Shown here: piece after piece, positions 8,570 through 18,827 of the stretch
Position numbering within the stretch: the first letter of the stretch is position 1
Layout: each line of letters opens with the position of its first letter
Source of the DNA: Hyalangium ruber
GTDB taxonomy: Bacteria > Myxococcota > Myxococcia > Myxococcales > Myxococcaceae
DNA length: 64,000 nt
Direction of reading: 5' to 3'
NCBI RefSeq assembly: GCF_034259325.1
Contig: NZ_JAXIVS010000010.1
Coordinates: 62,001-126,000 of the forward strand
Translations under genes and position numbers: made by a program
Notes under the pieces: generated by a model
Databases searched by the model: none
Told to the model about the DNA's origin: nothing
What the model saw: only the letters and a program-made list of their open reading frames with translations

Positions 8570-10390
8570 TCAGGCCGTGCGGCCGGAGAGCACCTGGGTG
8601 AGCTGACGTGCGACGAAGGCGCACTGCTCGAGGTTTCCCGCCTGGAGCGCGGCCTGACCGGTGTCCACCAGGCTTCGCACGGTGCCCACGGCGGCGTCCG
8701 CCTCGGGGCTGGGGTTCTCGCGCGCGCTGCGCTGGAGCAGGCGCGCCAGCTTCTCGCCGCGCTCCAGCAGCTTGCGGAACTTCTCCTCCGTCTGGCGCGC
8801 GTCCTCCTGGGCCCGGACGCTGGCGTACTCGGCCTGCTCCTGGGAGAGCTTCCGCGCCTCGGGCACCGGCAGGCTGGTGCGCGCCTCCAGCCGCACCTGC
8901 TCGGTCAGCCCCGTGCGCAGGTCCAACGCGCGCACCGAGAGGATGCCCTCGCTGGACAGAGAGAACGTCACTTCGATTTGCGACTCCGCGCGCTGGCCCA
9001 CCTGCAGGTTGCGCAGCACCACCTCGCCCAGCTTGCGGCTGTCGTCCTGGTAATCTCCCTCGCCCTGGTAGATGGGGATGCGCGCCTCGGACTGGCCGGC
9101 CCGGCCCGGGAGGAACACGTCGCGAGCCACCACCGGCACCGCCGTGTTCTTGGTGATGAGCCGCTTCACGCGCCCGCCCAGCACCCCCACCCCCAGCGAC
9201 TGGCCCGCCACGTCCAACAGCAGCGCCGCGCCCGACTGGCGCATCAGCTCGTCGGCCTGGACCGCGGCTCCCAGCGCCACCGCCTCGTCCGGGTGTACGT
9301 CCGTGGAGGGCGCGCGGCCGAAGAAGTCCGCCACCAGCCGGCGCACCAGCGGCACGCGCGTCATGCCGCCTACCAGCAACACCACGTCCACCGAGCGCGG
9401 ATCCATCTTCGCGTCGCGCATCACCGCCTCGCAGACATTCAGGCAGCGGCGCGACAGCGGCTCGGACAGCGTCTCGAAGAAGGAGCGCGTGAGCACCGTC
9501 TCCACGCCCGTCAGGCGCTTGTTGCCCGGCAGGGTGTGGTCGCCCAGGTCCCCCACAGAGATGAGGGACTCCTCGAACTCGGTCAGCTCGCGCTTGGCCG
9601 CCTCCGCCGCCACCTTCAGCCGGCGCAGCGACGAGGCGTCCCGCGCCACCACCTCCCGCATCGACTCGTCCACCTGCGCCACCAGCCATTGGACGATGCG
9701 CTGATCGAAGTCCTCGCCGCCCAGCGACACGTCGCCGCCGGTGGCCCGCACCTCGAAGACGCCATCCTTCACCTCGAGGATGGACACGTCGAAGGTGCCG
9801 CCGCCCAGGTCGAACACCAGCGCATTGCCCTGGAAGCCGCGCGACAGCCCGTAGGCGAGCGCCGCCGCGGTGGGCTCGTTGACCAGCCGCAGCACCTCCA
9901 GGCCGGCGATGGAGGCCGCCTCACGCGTGGCCGAGCGCTGGTTGTCATCGAAGTTGGCCGGCACCGTAATCACGCAGCGGCGCACCGGCCGGCCGAAGTA
10001 GGCCTCGGCGTCCAGCTTCAGCTCGCCGAGGATCATCGCCGCCACCTGGGTGACGGGCAGCACCTTGCCCGCAAGGCGCACCCGCACATCCCCCGTGGGG
10101 CCGGGAATCAAAGGAAAGGGCACCTGCGCCTTGGCCTGCTGCACCAGCTCTGGCGTACACCGCCGACCCAGGAAGCGCTTGGTGGCCCACACCACCGCGT
10201 CGGGCTGTGCCTCTCCCAGGCGCTGGGCGGCGGTGCCCACCACGCGCTCCCCCTGGTCATCCAGGGCGACCACCGACGGGGTGAGCCGCCCTCCGGAGCG
10301 TGAGGGGATGAGCCGCACCCGGCCCGCCTCCACGGCGGCCGCGGCGCTGTTGGTGGTGCCGAGATCAATGCCAATGACGGGTTCTTGCAT
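8570..10390 (-). CDS. Hsp70/DnaK family chaperone paralogue
   Basis: A 606-residue Hsp70. The phosphate-1 loop IGIDLGTTNSA opens the protein, and FDLGGGTFDVS, the LVNEPTAAALAYG segment and LVGGMTRVP complete the actin-fold ATPase of residues 1-370. A substrate-binding beta domain follows, and then a short helical lid that lacks the usual DnaK C-terminal tail. No dnaJ or grpE lies next to it, so it is probably not the housekeeping DnaK but one of the extra myxobacterial paralogues (compare SglK and StkA of Myxococcus, which act on exopolysaccharide and social motility). ATG 10390 is chosen because the nucleotide-binding motif follows nine residues later. Confidence 0.9.
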   Translation of the reverse strand: MQEPVIGIDLGTTNSAAAAVEAGRVRLIPSRSGGRLTPSVVALDDQGERVVGTAAQRLGEAQPDAVVWATKRFLGRRCTPELVQQAKAQVPFPLIPGPTGDVRVRLAGKVLPVTQVAAMILGELKLDAEAYFGRPVRRCVITVPANFDDNQRSATREAASIAGLEVLRLVNEPTAAALAYGLSRGFQGNALVFDLGGGTFDVSILEVKDGVFEVRATGGDVSLGGEDFDQRIVQWLVAQVDESMREVVARDASSLRRLKVAAEAAKRELTEFEESLISVGDLGDHTLPGNKRLTGVETVLTRSFFETLSEPLSRRCLNVCEAVMRDAKMDPRSVDVVLLVGGMTRVPLVRRLVADFFGRAPSTDVHPDEAVALGAAVQADELMRQSGAALLLDVAGQSLGVGVLGGRVKRLITKNTAVPVVARDVFLPGRAGQSEARIPIYQGEGDYQDDSRKLGEVVLRNLQVGQRAESQIEVTFSLSSEGILSVRALDLRTGLTEQVRLEARTSLPVPEARKLSQEQAEYASVRAQEDARQTEEKFRKLLERGEKLARLLQRSARENPSPEADAAVGTVRSLVDTGQAALQAGNLEQCAFVARQLTQVLSGRTA

Positions 10391-10584
10391 GGCCGGACGG
10401 GGTGCCACCGTAAGGAGCCTCCCACCCGCCGCCAAGACCTGCCCCGAAGGGAATGCCCGTCACAGGCTACCTCTCTTCCCCGGAGTCCATCTAGCCGTGC
10501 GATGGAGGATGGATCCACCGTCCGTACGGGCTTTTCGGAGATCCGTTGCCCGGACCCGGGGGCCGTGCTAAGGGCGCGGCCGCC

Positions 10585-11130
10585 ATGGTGAACGTGTCCA
10601 TCGCCCGCCGCTACGCCCGTGCGCTCCTCGATGTCGCCGCCGAAGGGCAGCGCATCGACGCCGTCGCCGAGCAGCTCCTCTCCTTCGTGACGGCCTTCGA
10701 GAAGAGCCGCGAGCTCTCGGACGTGCTCCTCAACCCCGCCTACACGCGCACCCAGCGCAGCCAGGTGGTGGAGGCGCTCATGAAGATGATGGGCACCGTG
10801 GAGCCCGCGCTGGCCAACACCCTGCGCCTGCTGGTGGACCGCAACCGCCTCATCTACCTGCCGGACATCGCCCGCGCCTACCGCGACATGGCCGATGCCC
10901 GCTCGGGCCGCGCCCGGGGCGTCGTCACCAGCGCCGCTCCCATGACGCCCGAGGCCCTGGAGGCGCTGCGCAAGAACCTCCAGCAGCTCACCCAGCGCAA
11001 CGTCGTCCTCGAGACGCGCGTGGATCCGAGCCTGCTGGGCGGAGTCTCCGCGCAGGTGGGCAGCGTCCTCTATGACGGCAGCGTGCGCACCCAGCTGGAG
11101 CAGATGCGCCGCGAGCTCAAGCAGCTCTGA
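10585..11130 (+). CDS. atpH: ATP synthase F1 subunit delta
   Basis: A 181-residue protein of the OSCP/delta family, which joins the F1 head to the peripheral stalk of the ATP synthase. The N-terminal helices carry the family pattern ARRYARALLDVA, and the C-terminal domain contains VDPSLLGGVSAQVGSVLYDGSVRTQLEQMR, where 'LLGGvxxxvGxxxxDgSvrxxL' is the delta signature. The protein has the normal length. ATG 10585 starts directly at this domain. Usually atpH is followed at once by atpA. Here a histidine kinase gene of about 1.5 kb lies between them, and no gene for the b or c subunits precedes it. Confidence 0.95.
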   Translation: MVNVSIARRYARALLDVAAEGQRIDAVAEQLLSFVTAFEKSRELSDVLLNPAYTRTQRSQVVEALMKMMGTVEPALANTLRLLVDRNRLIYLPDIARAYRDMADARSGRARGVVTSAAPMTPEALEALRKNLQQLTQRNVVLETRVDPSLLGGVSAQVGSVLYDGSVRTQLEQMRRELKQL

Positions 11131-11146
11131 CCCCCTGGGAAGGGGT

Positions 11147-11165
11147 CTCCCCAACACTTGGGGAG
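11147..11165 (+). terminator. Hairpin after atpH
   Basis: A perfect eight-base stem, CTCCCCAA (11147-11154) with TTGGGGAG (11158-11165), and a three-base loop, 16 bases past the atpH stop. There is no T-run, so it may attenuate or stabilise the transcript rather than end it. Confidence 0.4.
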
Positions 11166-11213
11166 CCGACGCGTCAGGTCCTCTACACACCGGCGCTTCC
11201 CGCAAGGCCAGCA

Positions 11214-11242
11214 TTTCCAGCAGGTCCCGGAACGGCTATACT
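11214..11242 (+). promoter_or_regulatory. Candidate sigma-70-type promoter of the kinase gene
   Basis: TTTCCA (11214-11219) and TATACT (11237-11242) are separated by 17 bases, 48 bases before the kinase start. The -10 box is a five-of-six match and the -35 box four of six. Such motifs are rare in this G+C-rich sequence, which gives some weight to the match. It is not proven. Confidence 0.35.
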
Positions 11243-11290
11243 CTTGCCGTAAGCCCGGACAGAAGTCTTTGATTCCTGGCCCACCTGCCC

Positions 11291-12778
11291 ATGGCCCAGC
11301 CCGCTCTTCCGCGAATTCTTGCCGCCGCGCCGCCCTTCGCGGTGCCGGATGAAGCCAGGCCTTTTCTCCAGGCCCTACTGAACGCGCCAGGTTGGGCGGT
11401 GGGCTTCCTGGACCGGGAATTGAGGGTGCAGTGGGCCAATGACGCGCTCTCGGCGCTCATGGGCCAGCCGCTCTCGACGCTCCTGGGCCGGCCGCTGGCG
11501 GAGGCGTGGGCGGTGCTGGCTCCGGCGCTCTCTCCGCTCTGTGCGCGCGCGCTGGCGGGCGAGGCGGTCACCGGCGAGACGCTGTCGGGAGCCCTGAGCG
11601 GGCCATCCTCCACGGAGGGCATGCGCCACCTGCGGCTCAGCCTGATGCCGGCGATGACCGGAGGGCTGCTGGCCGGCGTCACCCTGATGGTCCAGGACGA
11701 GACGGAGCAGGTGCGGGAGGCGGAGCGGGCCCGGGAGGCCGAGACGCGCCTGAGCGCGCTGGTGGACCTCTCGTGCGACGGCTACCTCATCCACGATGGC
11801 AGCGTGGTGCTGGAGGCCAGCCGGGGCGGCGCCTCCCTGCTAGGCTGCACGCCGGAGGAGCTGAGCGGGCAGCCGGTGACGCGCTTCCTGTCACCCGAGT
11901 CGCGCGCGGCCTCGCTGGAGGCCCTGCGGCACATGCTGGAGGTGCCCTACGAGCTGACGGCGGTGCGCCGGACCGGCCAGCGGGTGCCGCTCCAGGTGCT
12001 GGCGCGCGAGGTGAACTACCGGGGACAACCCGCGCGACTGATGGCCATGTGGGACATCAGCGGGCGCAAGGCGGCCGAGGAGGCCGCGATGCGCACCGAG
12101 TACCTGCGCGAGCAGTTCCTGGGGCTGGTGGGGCATGATCTGCACAACCCGCTGAGCACGCTCCACCACGGGGTGCAGTCGCTGCAGCGCGACGGGAACC
12201 TGGTGGGCGAGCAGGCGCGCAACCTCTCCTACATGGCCAGCGCCGCCCGCCGCATGGAGCGCACCGTGCGCGAGATGCTGGACTTCACCCAGGCGCGGCT
12301 CACGGGCGGCCTGCGCGTGCAGCCCGCCCCGGTGAACCTGGAGGCGGTGGTGGACGCCGTGCTGGCCGAGCAGCGGATGACCCAGCCGGACCGCACCATC
12401 CTGGTGGCCACCGAGGGCGATCTGAAGGGCCAATGGGACGAGATGCGGCTGATGCAGCTCTTGTGCAACCTGCTGCAGAACGCCCTGTACCACAGCCCCA
12501 AGGGGGCCTCGGTCGCACTGGACGTGAAGGGCGCGTCCGACGGCGTCACCCTGTCGGTGCTGCACCAGGGCCCTGCCCTGCCCCCCGAGGACCGGGAGGC
12601 CGTGTTCGAGCCCTTCCGGCGAGGCAAGCGGGCCGGCGGAGGCGAGCTGGGGCTGGGGCTCTACGTCGCCCGGCAGATCGCCGAGGCGCACGGCGGGCGC
12701 ATCAGCGTGGAGTCCTCGGCGGAGCGCGGAACGAGCTTCAAGGCGTGGCTGCCCCGACGGGTGACGGTTACCTATTAG
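11291..12778 (+). CDS. PAS-domain sensor histidine kinase
   Basis: A 495-residue kinase without membrane segments. Residues 30-130 and 140-260 look like two PAS-type sensing regions joined by a helical linker. The dimerisation domain has the H-box GHDLHNPLST with the phospho-acceptor His282. The catalytic domain has the N-box NLLQNALYH, and the glycine loop GELGLGLYVARQIAEAHGG. A soluble kinase of this type would sense a cytoplasmic signal and pass phosphate to an unlinked regulator, since no response regulator lies beside it. Its position between atpH and atpA is unusual. A promoter-like site at 11214-11242 suggests separate control. It shares the GHDLxNPLS kinase type with the gene at 57062. 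Confidence 0.93.
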   Translation: MAQPALPRILAAAPPFAVPDEARPFLQALLNAPGWAVGFLDRELRVQWANDALSALMGQPLSTLLGRPLAEAWAVLAPALSPLCARALAGEAVTGETLSGALSGPSSTEGMRHLRLSLMPAMTGGLLAGVTLMVQDETEQVREAERAREAETRLSALVDLSCDGYLIHDGSVVLEASRGGASLLGCTPEELSGQPVTRFLSPESRAASLEALRHMLEVPYELTAVRRTGQRVPLQVLAREVNYRGQPARLMAMWDISGRKAAEEAAMRTEYLREQFLGLVGHDLHNPLSTLHHGVQSLQRDGNLVGEQARNLSYMASAARRMERTVREMLDFTQARLTGGLRVQPAPVNLEAVVDAVLAEQRMTQPDRTILVATEGDLKGQWDEMRLMQLLCNLLQNALYHSPKGASVALDVKGASDGVTLSVLHQGPALPPEDREAVFEPFRRGKRAGGGELGLGLYVARQIAEAHGGRISVESSAERGTSFKAWLPRRVTVTY

Positions 12779-12934
12779 CCCCCGTCCGGGCCCTTCCCCT
12801 TACCGAGGCGATAACGCCTCTCACACTTCCCCTGGCCGATCGCGTTGCGGCGCTGGGAGGTGCGTGGTAAGGGGGGCCCGTTTTCGCTTTCCTGGCGGCT
12901 GTGGGCCGCCCTACCCGAAGGACTCTGGACGCAC

Positions 12935-14482
<1,548 letters not shown>

Positions 14483-14516
14483 GCACCGGCGCCTTCCCAG
14501 GCTGAAGTTCCATGAG

Positions 14517-14545
14517 GCCCCGCGCTCCCGAAAGGGAGGCGGGGC
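14517..14545 (+). terminator. Hairpin terminator between atpA and the HAD gene
   Basis: GCCCCGC at 14517-14523 pairs with GCGGGGC at 14539-14545, and CTCCC (14525-14529) with GGGAG (14534-14538) around a GAAA tetraloop. A single bulged G interrupts the stem. The following TTCGTGCTT is only moderately T-rich. It serves the convergent pair atpA and the HAD gene. Confidence 0.6.
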
Positions 14546-14561
14546 TTCGTGCTTCCGGGTG

Positions 14562-15425
14562 TTAGGCGCGCACCCGGGGGAGGATGGCGCGCAGGCTGCG
14601 GTCCACGCCACCCCGAGGGCCGAGCTGCTCCACGGCCTTCAGCTCGTAGGGCAGCGCGTTCTCGCGCGAGACGAACTGCACGTGCGCCCCGAGCGCGGCG
14701 GGCAGCGCCAGGTCCAGCTCGTAGATGTCGCCCGCCACCAGGGTGGCCTCGGGCTCGGTGCCCGTCTCCTTCCAGATGGAGCGCAGGGCCTCGTAGTACC
14801 GGCCTCGGCGCAGGTACACGGGACGGGGCAGCAGCCCCTTGTCGAAGGAGACCGTGTCCGGCACGGCCGAGAAGCGCGCGTCCACGGGCTGCGGCTCCTC
14901 GATGAGGTACTTGCGCGCATCGCCCAGCACCTTGAGCCGCTCGCGGCCCTTGGGGGCGAGCTTGGTGAGCTTGGCGTCCACCAGGTCGGTGTGCGCGTTG
15001 GTCACCACCCACACGGGCAGCTGCGTGGCGAGCAGCGCTTCCAGCACCTCCTTGGCCTCGGACTTGAAGGCCATGCCGGTGAGCTTGTAGGCCTCGCGGT
15101 ACATCTCCTGGAGCGTCTCGTGGCGCTCGGAGGGGTCGGGCAGCACGCCGTAGCGGTCCATCAACTGGCGCGCCACGCAGTTGGACAACAGGTAGGGGTC
15201 CGCCGTGGCGGGAGCCACCACCCGACCGCCCACGTCCCAGCCGAAGGCCTGGGCGCCGGCGATGACCGCGGCCTCCTCTTCCTGCCAGGCCGCCTCCACG
15301 GTGCCCTCGTCCTGGCCTAGCACCCTGGCCAGGTGGCTCTTGTAGTGGCGAACGAAGGGGGCGCCCTCCGCGGCCACATCCGTGAAGGTCCCATCGAAGT
15401 CCAACACCACGCACCGAATGCCCAT
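14562..15425 (-). CDS. HAD family hydrolase
   Basis: A 287-residue cytoplasmic phosphatase-like protein of the haloacid dehalogenase superfamily. Motif I is VLDFDGTFTDV at residues 6-16 with the nucleophile Asp; motif II is VVTNAH (Thr); a Lys appears in the middle; and motif IV is LVAGDIYELDLALP with two Asp. The cap region between motifs I and II is large and helical. The substrate is unknown. ATG 15425 starts four residues before motif I. The gene converges with atpA and diverges from an OmpA-family gene 192 bases away. Confidence 0.85.
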   Translation of the reverse strand: MGIRCVVLDFDGTFTDVAAEGAPFVRHYKSHLARVLGQDEGTVEAAWQEEEAAVIAGAQAFGWDVGGRVVAPATADPYLLSNCVARQLMDRYGVLPDPSERHETLQEMYREAYKLTGMAFKSEAKEVLEALLATQLPVWVVTNAHTDLVDAKLTKLAPKGRERLKVLGDARKYLIEEPQPVDARFSAVPDTVSFDKGLLPRPVYLRRGRYYEALRSIWKETGTEPEATLVAGDIYELDLALPAALGAHVQFVSRENALPYELKAVEQLGPRGGVDRSLRAILPRVRA

Positions 15426-15617
15426 GCCTCTTACGCGCTCCTCACAAGTCGGGCGAATCGGATACCACGTCCTACCCTCTGCCGCGAAGAGGCCGGGGTG
15501 ACGTGTACGGTTGGACGCGCCTCTCGACACACCGCGGCACGGACCTTCGCGCCTTGAGGCCCACCCCCGGAGAGCCGGTAGCGTTGGAACTCCAACAATC
15601 TGGAATGGAGGCCCGGC

Positions 15618-16493
15618 GTGGAACATGCCCCAAGCGCAGCGAAGCGGCGACGCCGGGCATGGCTGCCGTGGGCGCTGCTGGCGGGGACGGGCGTGGTGGT
15701 GGTGGGAGGGGGGTGGATGACCTCGCGCTCCATCTCCGCGCTGACGGCGCGCAACGCCCAGCTCGAGCAGGAGGCCATCGAGTCCGAGGCGCGGGTGGCC
15801 GAGCTCCAGGTGTTACGCTCCAGCATGGAGCGCCGGCTGCGGCTGTTGGAGCAACAACAGACGGGCGTCACCACCCAGCGCGACGGCGAGGCCCGGAAGG
15901 CGCGGGAGACGGAGGCGCAGATGCTCCGACGCGAGGCCGCCCGGCAGAGCCTGGTAACAAAGCTCAAGGACGAGCTGGCGGTGGGAGATGCCTGGCTCGA
16001 CACCGTTCCCCCCGAGTCCCTGCGCCTGGAATTGTCCGAGCGGCTCCTCTTCGAGCCGGGCCAGTCGGCCCTGACGCCTCGAGGCGTGGAGGTGCTCACG
16101 CGCGTGGGGAACGTGCTGGCCGGAGTGGACGGGCACGCGGTGGCCATCGTCTCCCACACGGATGAGCTGCCACCGGCCGCCACCGCGGGCCCGGCGGGGA
16201 CGAGCTGGGAGCTGTCCACCGCGCGCGCCACCACCGTGGTGCGCTCGCTCCTGGAGGGCCCCACGCGCATGGCTCCCGAGCGGCTGAGCGCCACCGGCCA
16301 GGCCTCCTTCCGGCCCGTGGTGCCTTCGGACTCGCCGCAGAACCGCCTGCGCAACCGGCGCCTGGAGCTGACGCTCTCGCCCATGCCCCTGCCTCCGGCG
16401 GCCCTGGTGGCGGCCACTCCTCCCGCCCCGCCCCCCGCTCCGGCCAAGGCGGAGGCGCGCGGCCAGGCGGGCAAGAAGACGGCGCGGCGCTGA
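15618..16493 (+). CDS. OmpA/MotB-family peptidoglycan-binding protein
   Basis: A 291-residue protein starting at GTG 15618 (Shine-Dalgarno GGAGG about six bases upstream). Residues 10-37 are a basic stretch followed by one membrane anchor. Residues 40-125 form a long charged coiled coil (many Glu, Arg and Gln). Residues 130-255 are an OmpA C-terminal-like domain with SHTDE and NRLRNRRLELTL, which corresponds to the NxxLSxxRA...R binding region. The tail is Pro/Ala rich. It would tether the inner membrane to peptidoglycan. It has the same layout as the gene at 27115, so the two are distant paralogues. It converges with the MFS gene: their stops share the palindrome TGATCA. Confidence 0.85.
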   Translation: MEHAPSAAKRRRRAWLPWALLAGTGVVVVGGGWMTSRSISALTARNAQLEQEAIESEARVAELQVLRSSMERRLRLLEQQQTGVTTQRDGEARKARETEAQMLRREAARQSLVTKLKDELAVGDAWLDTVPPESLRLELSERLLFEPGQSALTPRGVEVLTRVGNVLAGVDGHAVAIVSHTDELPPAATAGPAGTSWELSTARATTVVRSLLEGPTRMAPERLSATGQASFRPVVPSDSPQNRLRNRRLELTLSPMPLPPAALVAATPPAPPPAPAKAEARGQAGKKTARR

Positions 16494-17741
16494 TCAACCG
16501 CTCAGCGGCCTCACGTCGTCGGGGCGGGCGATGCGGCGCAGCTCCGGGAAGAGCCACGCCCACAGCACCACCACGATGCCGGTGCCCACGCCTCCGAGCA
16601 CCACTGCGGGCACCACTCCGAACCACTCGGCGGTGAGGCCTGACTCGAAGTCGCCCAGCTCGTTGGAGGCACCGATGAACACCATGTTCACGGCGCTCAC
16701 CCGGCCGCGCATCTCCGGTGGGGTGGCCAGCTGCACCAGCGTCTGCCGCACCACCACGCTCACCATGTCCGCGGCGCCCATCACCCCCAGCGCCACGACC
16801 GAGAGGGCCAGGCTGCGCGACACCCCGAACACCACCGTGGCCAGCCCGAAGAGCCCCACGCACGCCAGCATCATCACCCCCGCGTTGCGCCGCAGGGGGA
16901 AGAGGGCCAGCGCGGCGGCGATGAGGGCCGCACCCACCGCTGGCGCGCTGCGCAGCATCCCCAGCCCCCACGGCCCGGTCTGGAGAATGTCCTGGGCGTA
17001 GATGGGCATCAGCGCCGTGGCGCCCCCGAGCAACACCGCGAACAGGTCCAGGGAGATGGCGCCCAGCACCACCTTCTGTCGCCACACGTAGCTCAGCCCC
17101 GCCAGCAGCCGCTGCCACGAGGGGGCGGCCTGCTCCATGCGCCCGGTGCGCACCCGCATCAGCGCCAGCATGGTGAAGGCCCCCACCATCATCACGGCGC
17201 ACGTGGCGTACACGCCCTTGGCATGCACCACGTCATAGAGCAGCCCGCCCACCGTGGGACCGACGATGGTGCCCGCCTGGAAGATGGAGGAGTTCCACGC
17301 CACGGCGCTCGAGAGGTGCTGAGGGGGAACCAGGTGGGCCACGAGCGACTGGCCCGCGGGACCGGCGAACGCGCGCGCGGTGCCCACCAGCACCAGCACG
17401 ACATAGAGCGGCCAGGTCTGGGTCACTCCGGCCCACGTGAGCCCGAAGAGCAGCAGTGCGCCCACCACCATGGTGGCGTAGCAGCACATGAGGATGCCGC
17501 GCCGGTCATGGCGATCCGCCGTGTCCCCCGTCACCAGTGACAACAGCAGGATGGGGAGGAACTGTGCGAGACCCACATACCCCAGGTCCAGCGCGCGGTG
17601 GGTGAGGCTGTAGACATGCCAGCCCACGGCCACCGACTGCATCTGCACGCCCAGCGTCATGAAGATGCGGGCCGCCTGGTAGAGACGAAAGTCGCGGTGC
17701 GCGAAGGCGGAGCGGGAGGGAGCCGCTGTGGCGCTGTCCAT
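16494..17741 (-). CDS. MFS transporter (EntS/MFS_3-like)
   Basis: A 415-residue carrier with about twelve membrane segments. The cytoplasmic loop between helices 2 and 3 carries GDTADRHDRRGIL, the classic MFS motif A. A second copy lies in the C-terminal half around PPEMRGRVSAV. The type is the MFS_3 group, which includes exporters of siderophores and drugs. ATG 17741 is chosen because the open frame upstream is not protein-like. The substrate is not evident, and no siderophore genes lie nearby. Its last codon abuts the stop of the OmpA-family gene (16491-16496 read TGATCA). Confidence 0.9.
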   Translation of the reverse strand: MDSATAAPSRSAFAHRDFRLYQAARIFMTLGVQMQSVAVGWHVYSLTHRALDLGYVGLAQFLPILLLSLVTGDTADRHDRRGILMCCYATMVVGALLLFGLTWAGVTQTWPLYVVLVLVGTARAFAGPAGQSLVAHLVPPQHLSSAVAWNSSIFQAGTIVGPTVGGLLYDVVHAKGVYATCAVMMVGAFTMLALMRVRTGRMEQAAPSWQRLLAGLSYVWRQKVVLGAISLDLFAVLLGGATALMPIYAQDILQTGPWGLGMLRSAPAVGAALIAAALALFPLRRNAGVMMLACVGLFGLATVVFGVSRSLALSVVALGVMGAADMVSVVVRQTLVQLATPPEMRGRVSAVNMVFIGASNELGDFESGLTAEWFGVVPAVVLGGVGTGIVVVLWAWLFPELRRIARPDDVRPLSG

Positions 17742-17895
17742 GCGCCCCACATATCCGCCATGGGCGCGCCCTACCAGCACCGCAGGGTGGGTGGCTTGCC
17801 TGCCTGGCCGGCGTTACGGTTTAAATATTCCCGGCAGTCCCCCGTCCGTGCGCCAGGCCGAACCATGGCGGCCCCCCTGCCCCAGGAGTTGGACC

Positions 17896-18744
17896 GTGCC
17901 GTCCATCCGAAACCTGCTGTGCGCCGTGCTCACCATCGGCGTTCTCCTGTCGGCCACGAGCGCGGAAGCGCGCTTCGGCAAGCGCTCCGATTCCAGTGAG
18001 TCCTCCAAGGACGACCACGAGCATGACGCCTCGGCGGTGGGCGACGACGACGACGATGACGACGATGACCACAAGAGCGAGCGCCGCCACAGCGACGCCC
18101 CGCGCTTCCGTAGCTCCTCGGGCTCGTTCTTGGTGGACCTGCTGTTCTCCATCCTTCTCGACTCGCGCCCCTCGCGCAGCTACTCGTCGCCCTCCGGCGA
18201 GGTGACGTCCTCGTCGTCCGAGGCGTCTCCACTCCTGCTGCGGGTGGGCGTGGACGGCGGGGCCTTCGGCCAGGGCGCCGGGCTGGGCGCCTACCTCGCC
18301 ATCGAGGGCGACCGGATCGGCGTGGACGGGCGGGCCCTGGCGCTCATCCTCCCCACGGATGACGGCACCTCGGGCACCGACAACATCACCCTGACGAATC
18401 TGCACCTCACCGCTGCGGTGATCTCCCACCCCAAGGCGCGTTTCCGATTGGAGGGCGGCATCAGCAGCGCGCACGCCCCGGACCTCATCGTCGCGGGCCC
18501 CAGCATGGCCCTCTCGTTCGAGGGGTGCATCGTCGGCCCGCTGGATGTGGAGCTGCGCCTGCAGGGCACGCCCTACCCCTATCGACAGCTCGACGCGCAC
18601 GCCGGACTGGCGCTCCACTTCAACACGCTGGTGGTGCGCGGCGGCTGGCGCGGCCTCTACCTGGACGACAACGGCCTGGTGGACGGCGTGGTGAATCGAG
18701 ACGCCTTCACGGGCCCGTATCTCGGCCTCGGCTTCGCCTTCTGA
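17896..18744 (+). CDS. Exported surface protein, first tandem paralogue
   Basis: A 282-residue protein starting at GTG 17896 with AGGAG about eight bases upstream. The signal peptide ends SAEA before RFGKRS. The linker that follows is striking: HEHDASAVGDDDDDDDDDH, a run of nine Asp, and then a Ser-rich stretch. The C-terminal 190 residues are a barrel-like beta domain with a conserved LPTDDGTSGTDNIT turn and GPYLGLGFAF at the end. It is the partner of the next gene (18828), which shares the signal-peptide junction and the C-terminal domain but has a Pro-rich linker. It is probably an outer-membrane or surface protein; function unknown. The Asp run may bind a cation such as calcium. Confidence 0.75.
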   Translation: MPSIRNLLCAVLTIGVLLSATSAEARFGKRSDSSESSKDDHEHDASAVGDDDDDDDDDHKSERRHSDAPRFRSSSGSFLVDLLFSILLDSRPSRSYSSPSGEVTSSSSEASPLLLRVGVDGGAFGQGAGLGAYLAIEGDRIGVDGRALALILPTDDGTSGTDNITLTNLHLTAAVISHPKARFRLEGGISSAHAPDLIVAGPSMALSFEGCIVGPLDVELRLQGTPYPYRQLDAHAGLALHFNTLVVRGGWRGLYLDDNGLVDGVVNRDAFTGPYLGLGFAF

Positions 18745-18827
18745 GCCACCCCGCTCCCTGAATAAAGGGAGTAGGCAGCCGTCCATCCTCCTGACTTCGA
18801 TACGAAGCCCACCCCCAGGAGCTGGTC

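Noticed and set aside
10441-10584. A possible tRNA or ncRNA before atpH.
   Set aside because: No cloverleaf or T-loop sequence could be read, and the region is too short after allowing for the divergent promoters.
18044-18070. A GAC repeat that might be a microsatellite or CRISPR-like array.
   Set aside because: It is part of the Asp linker of an exported protein; it has no regular spacers.
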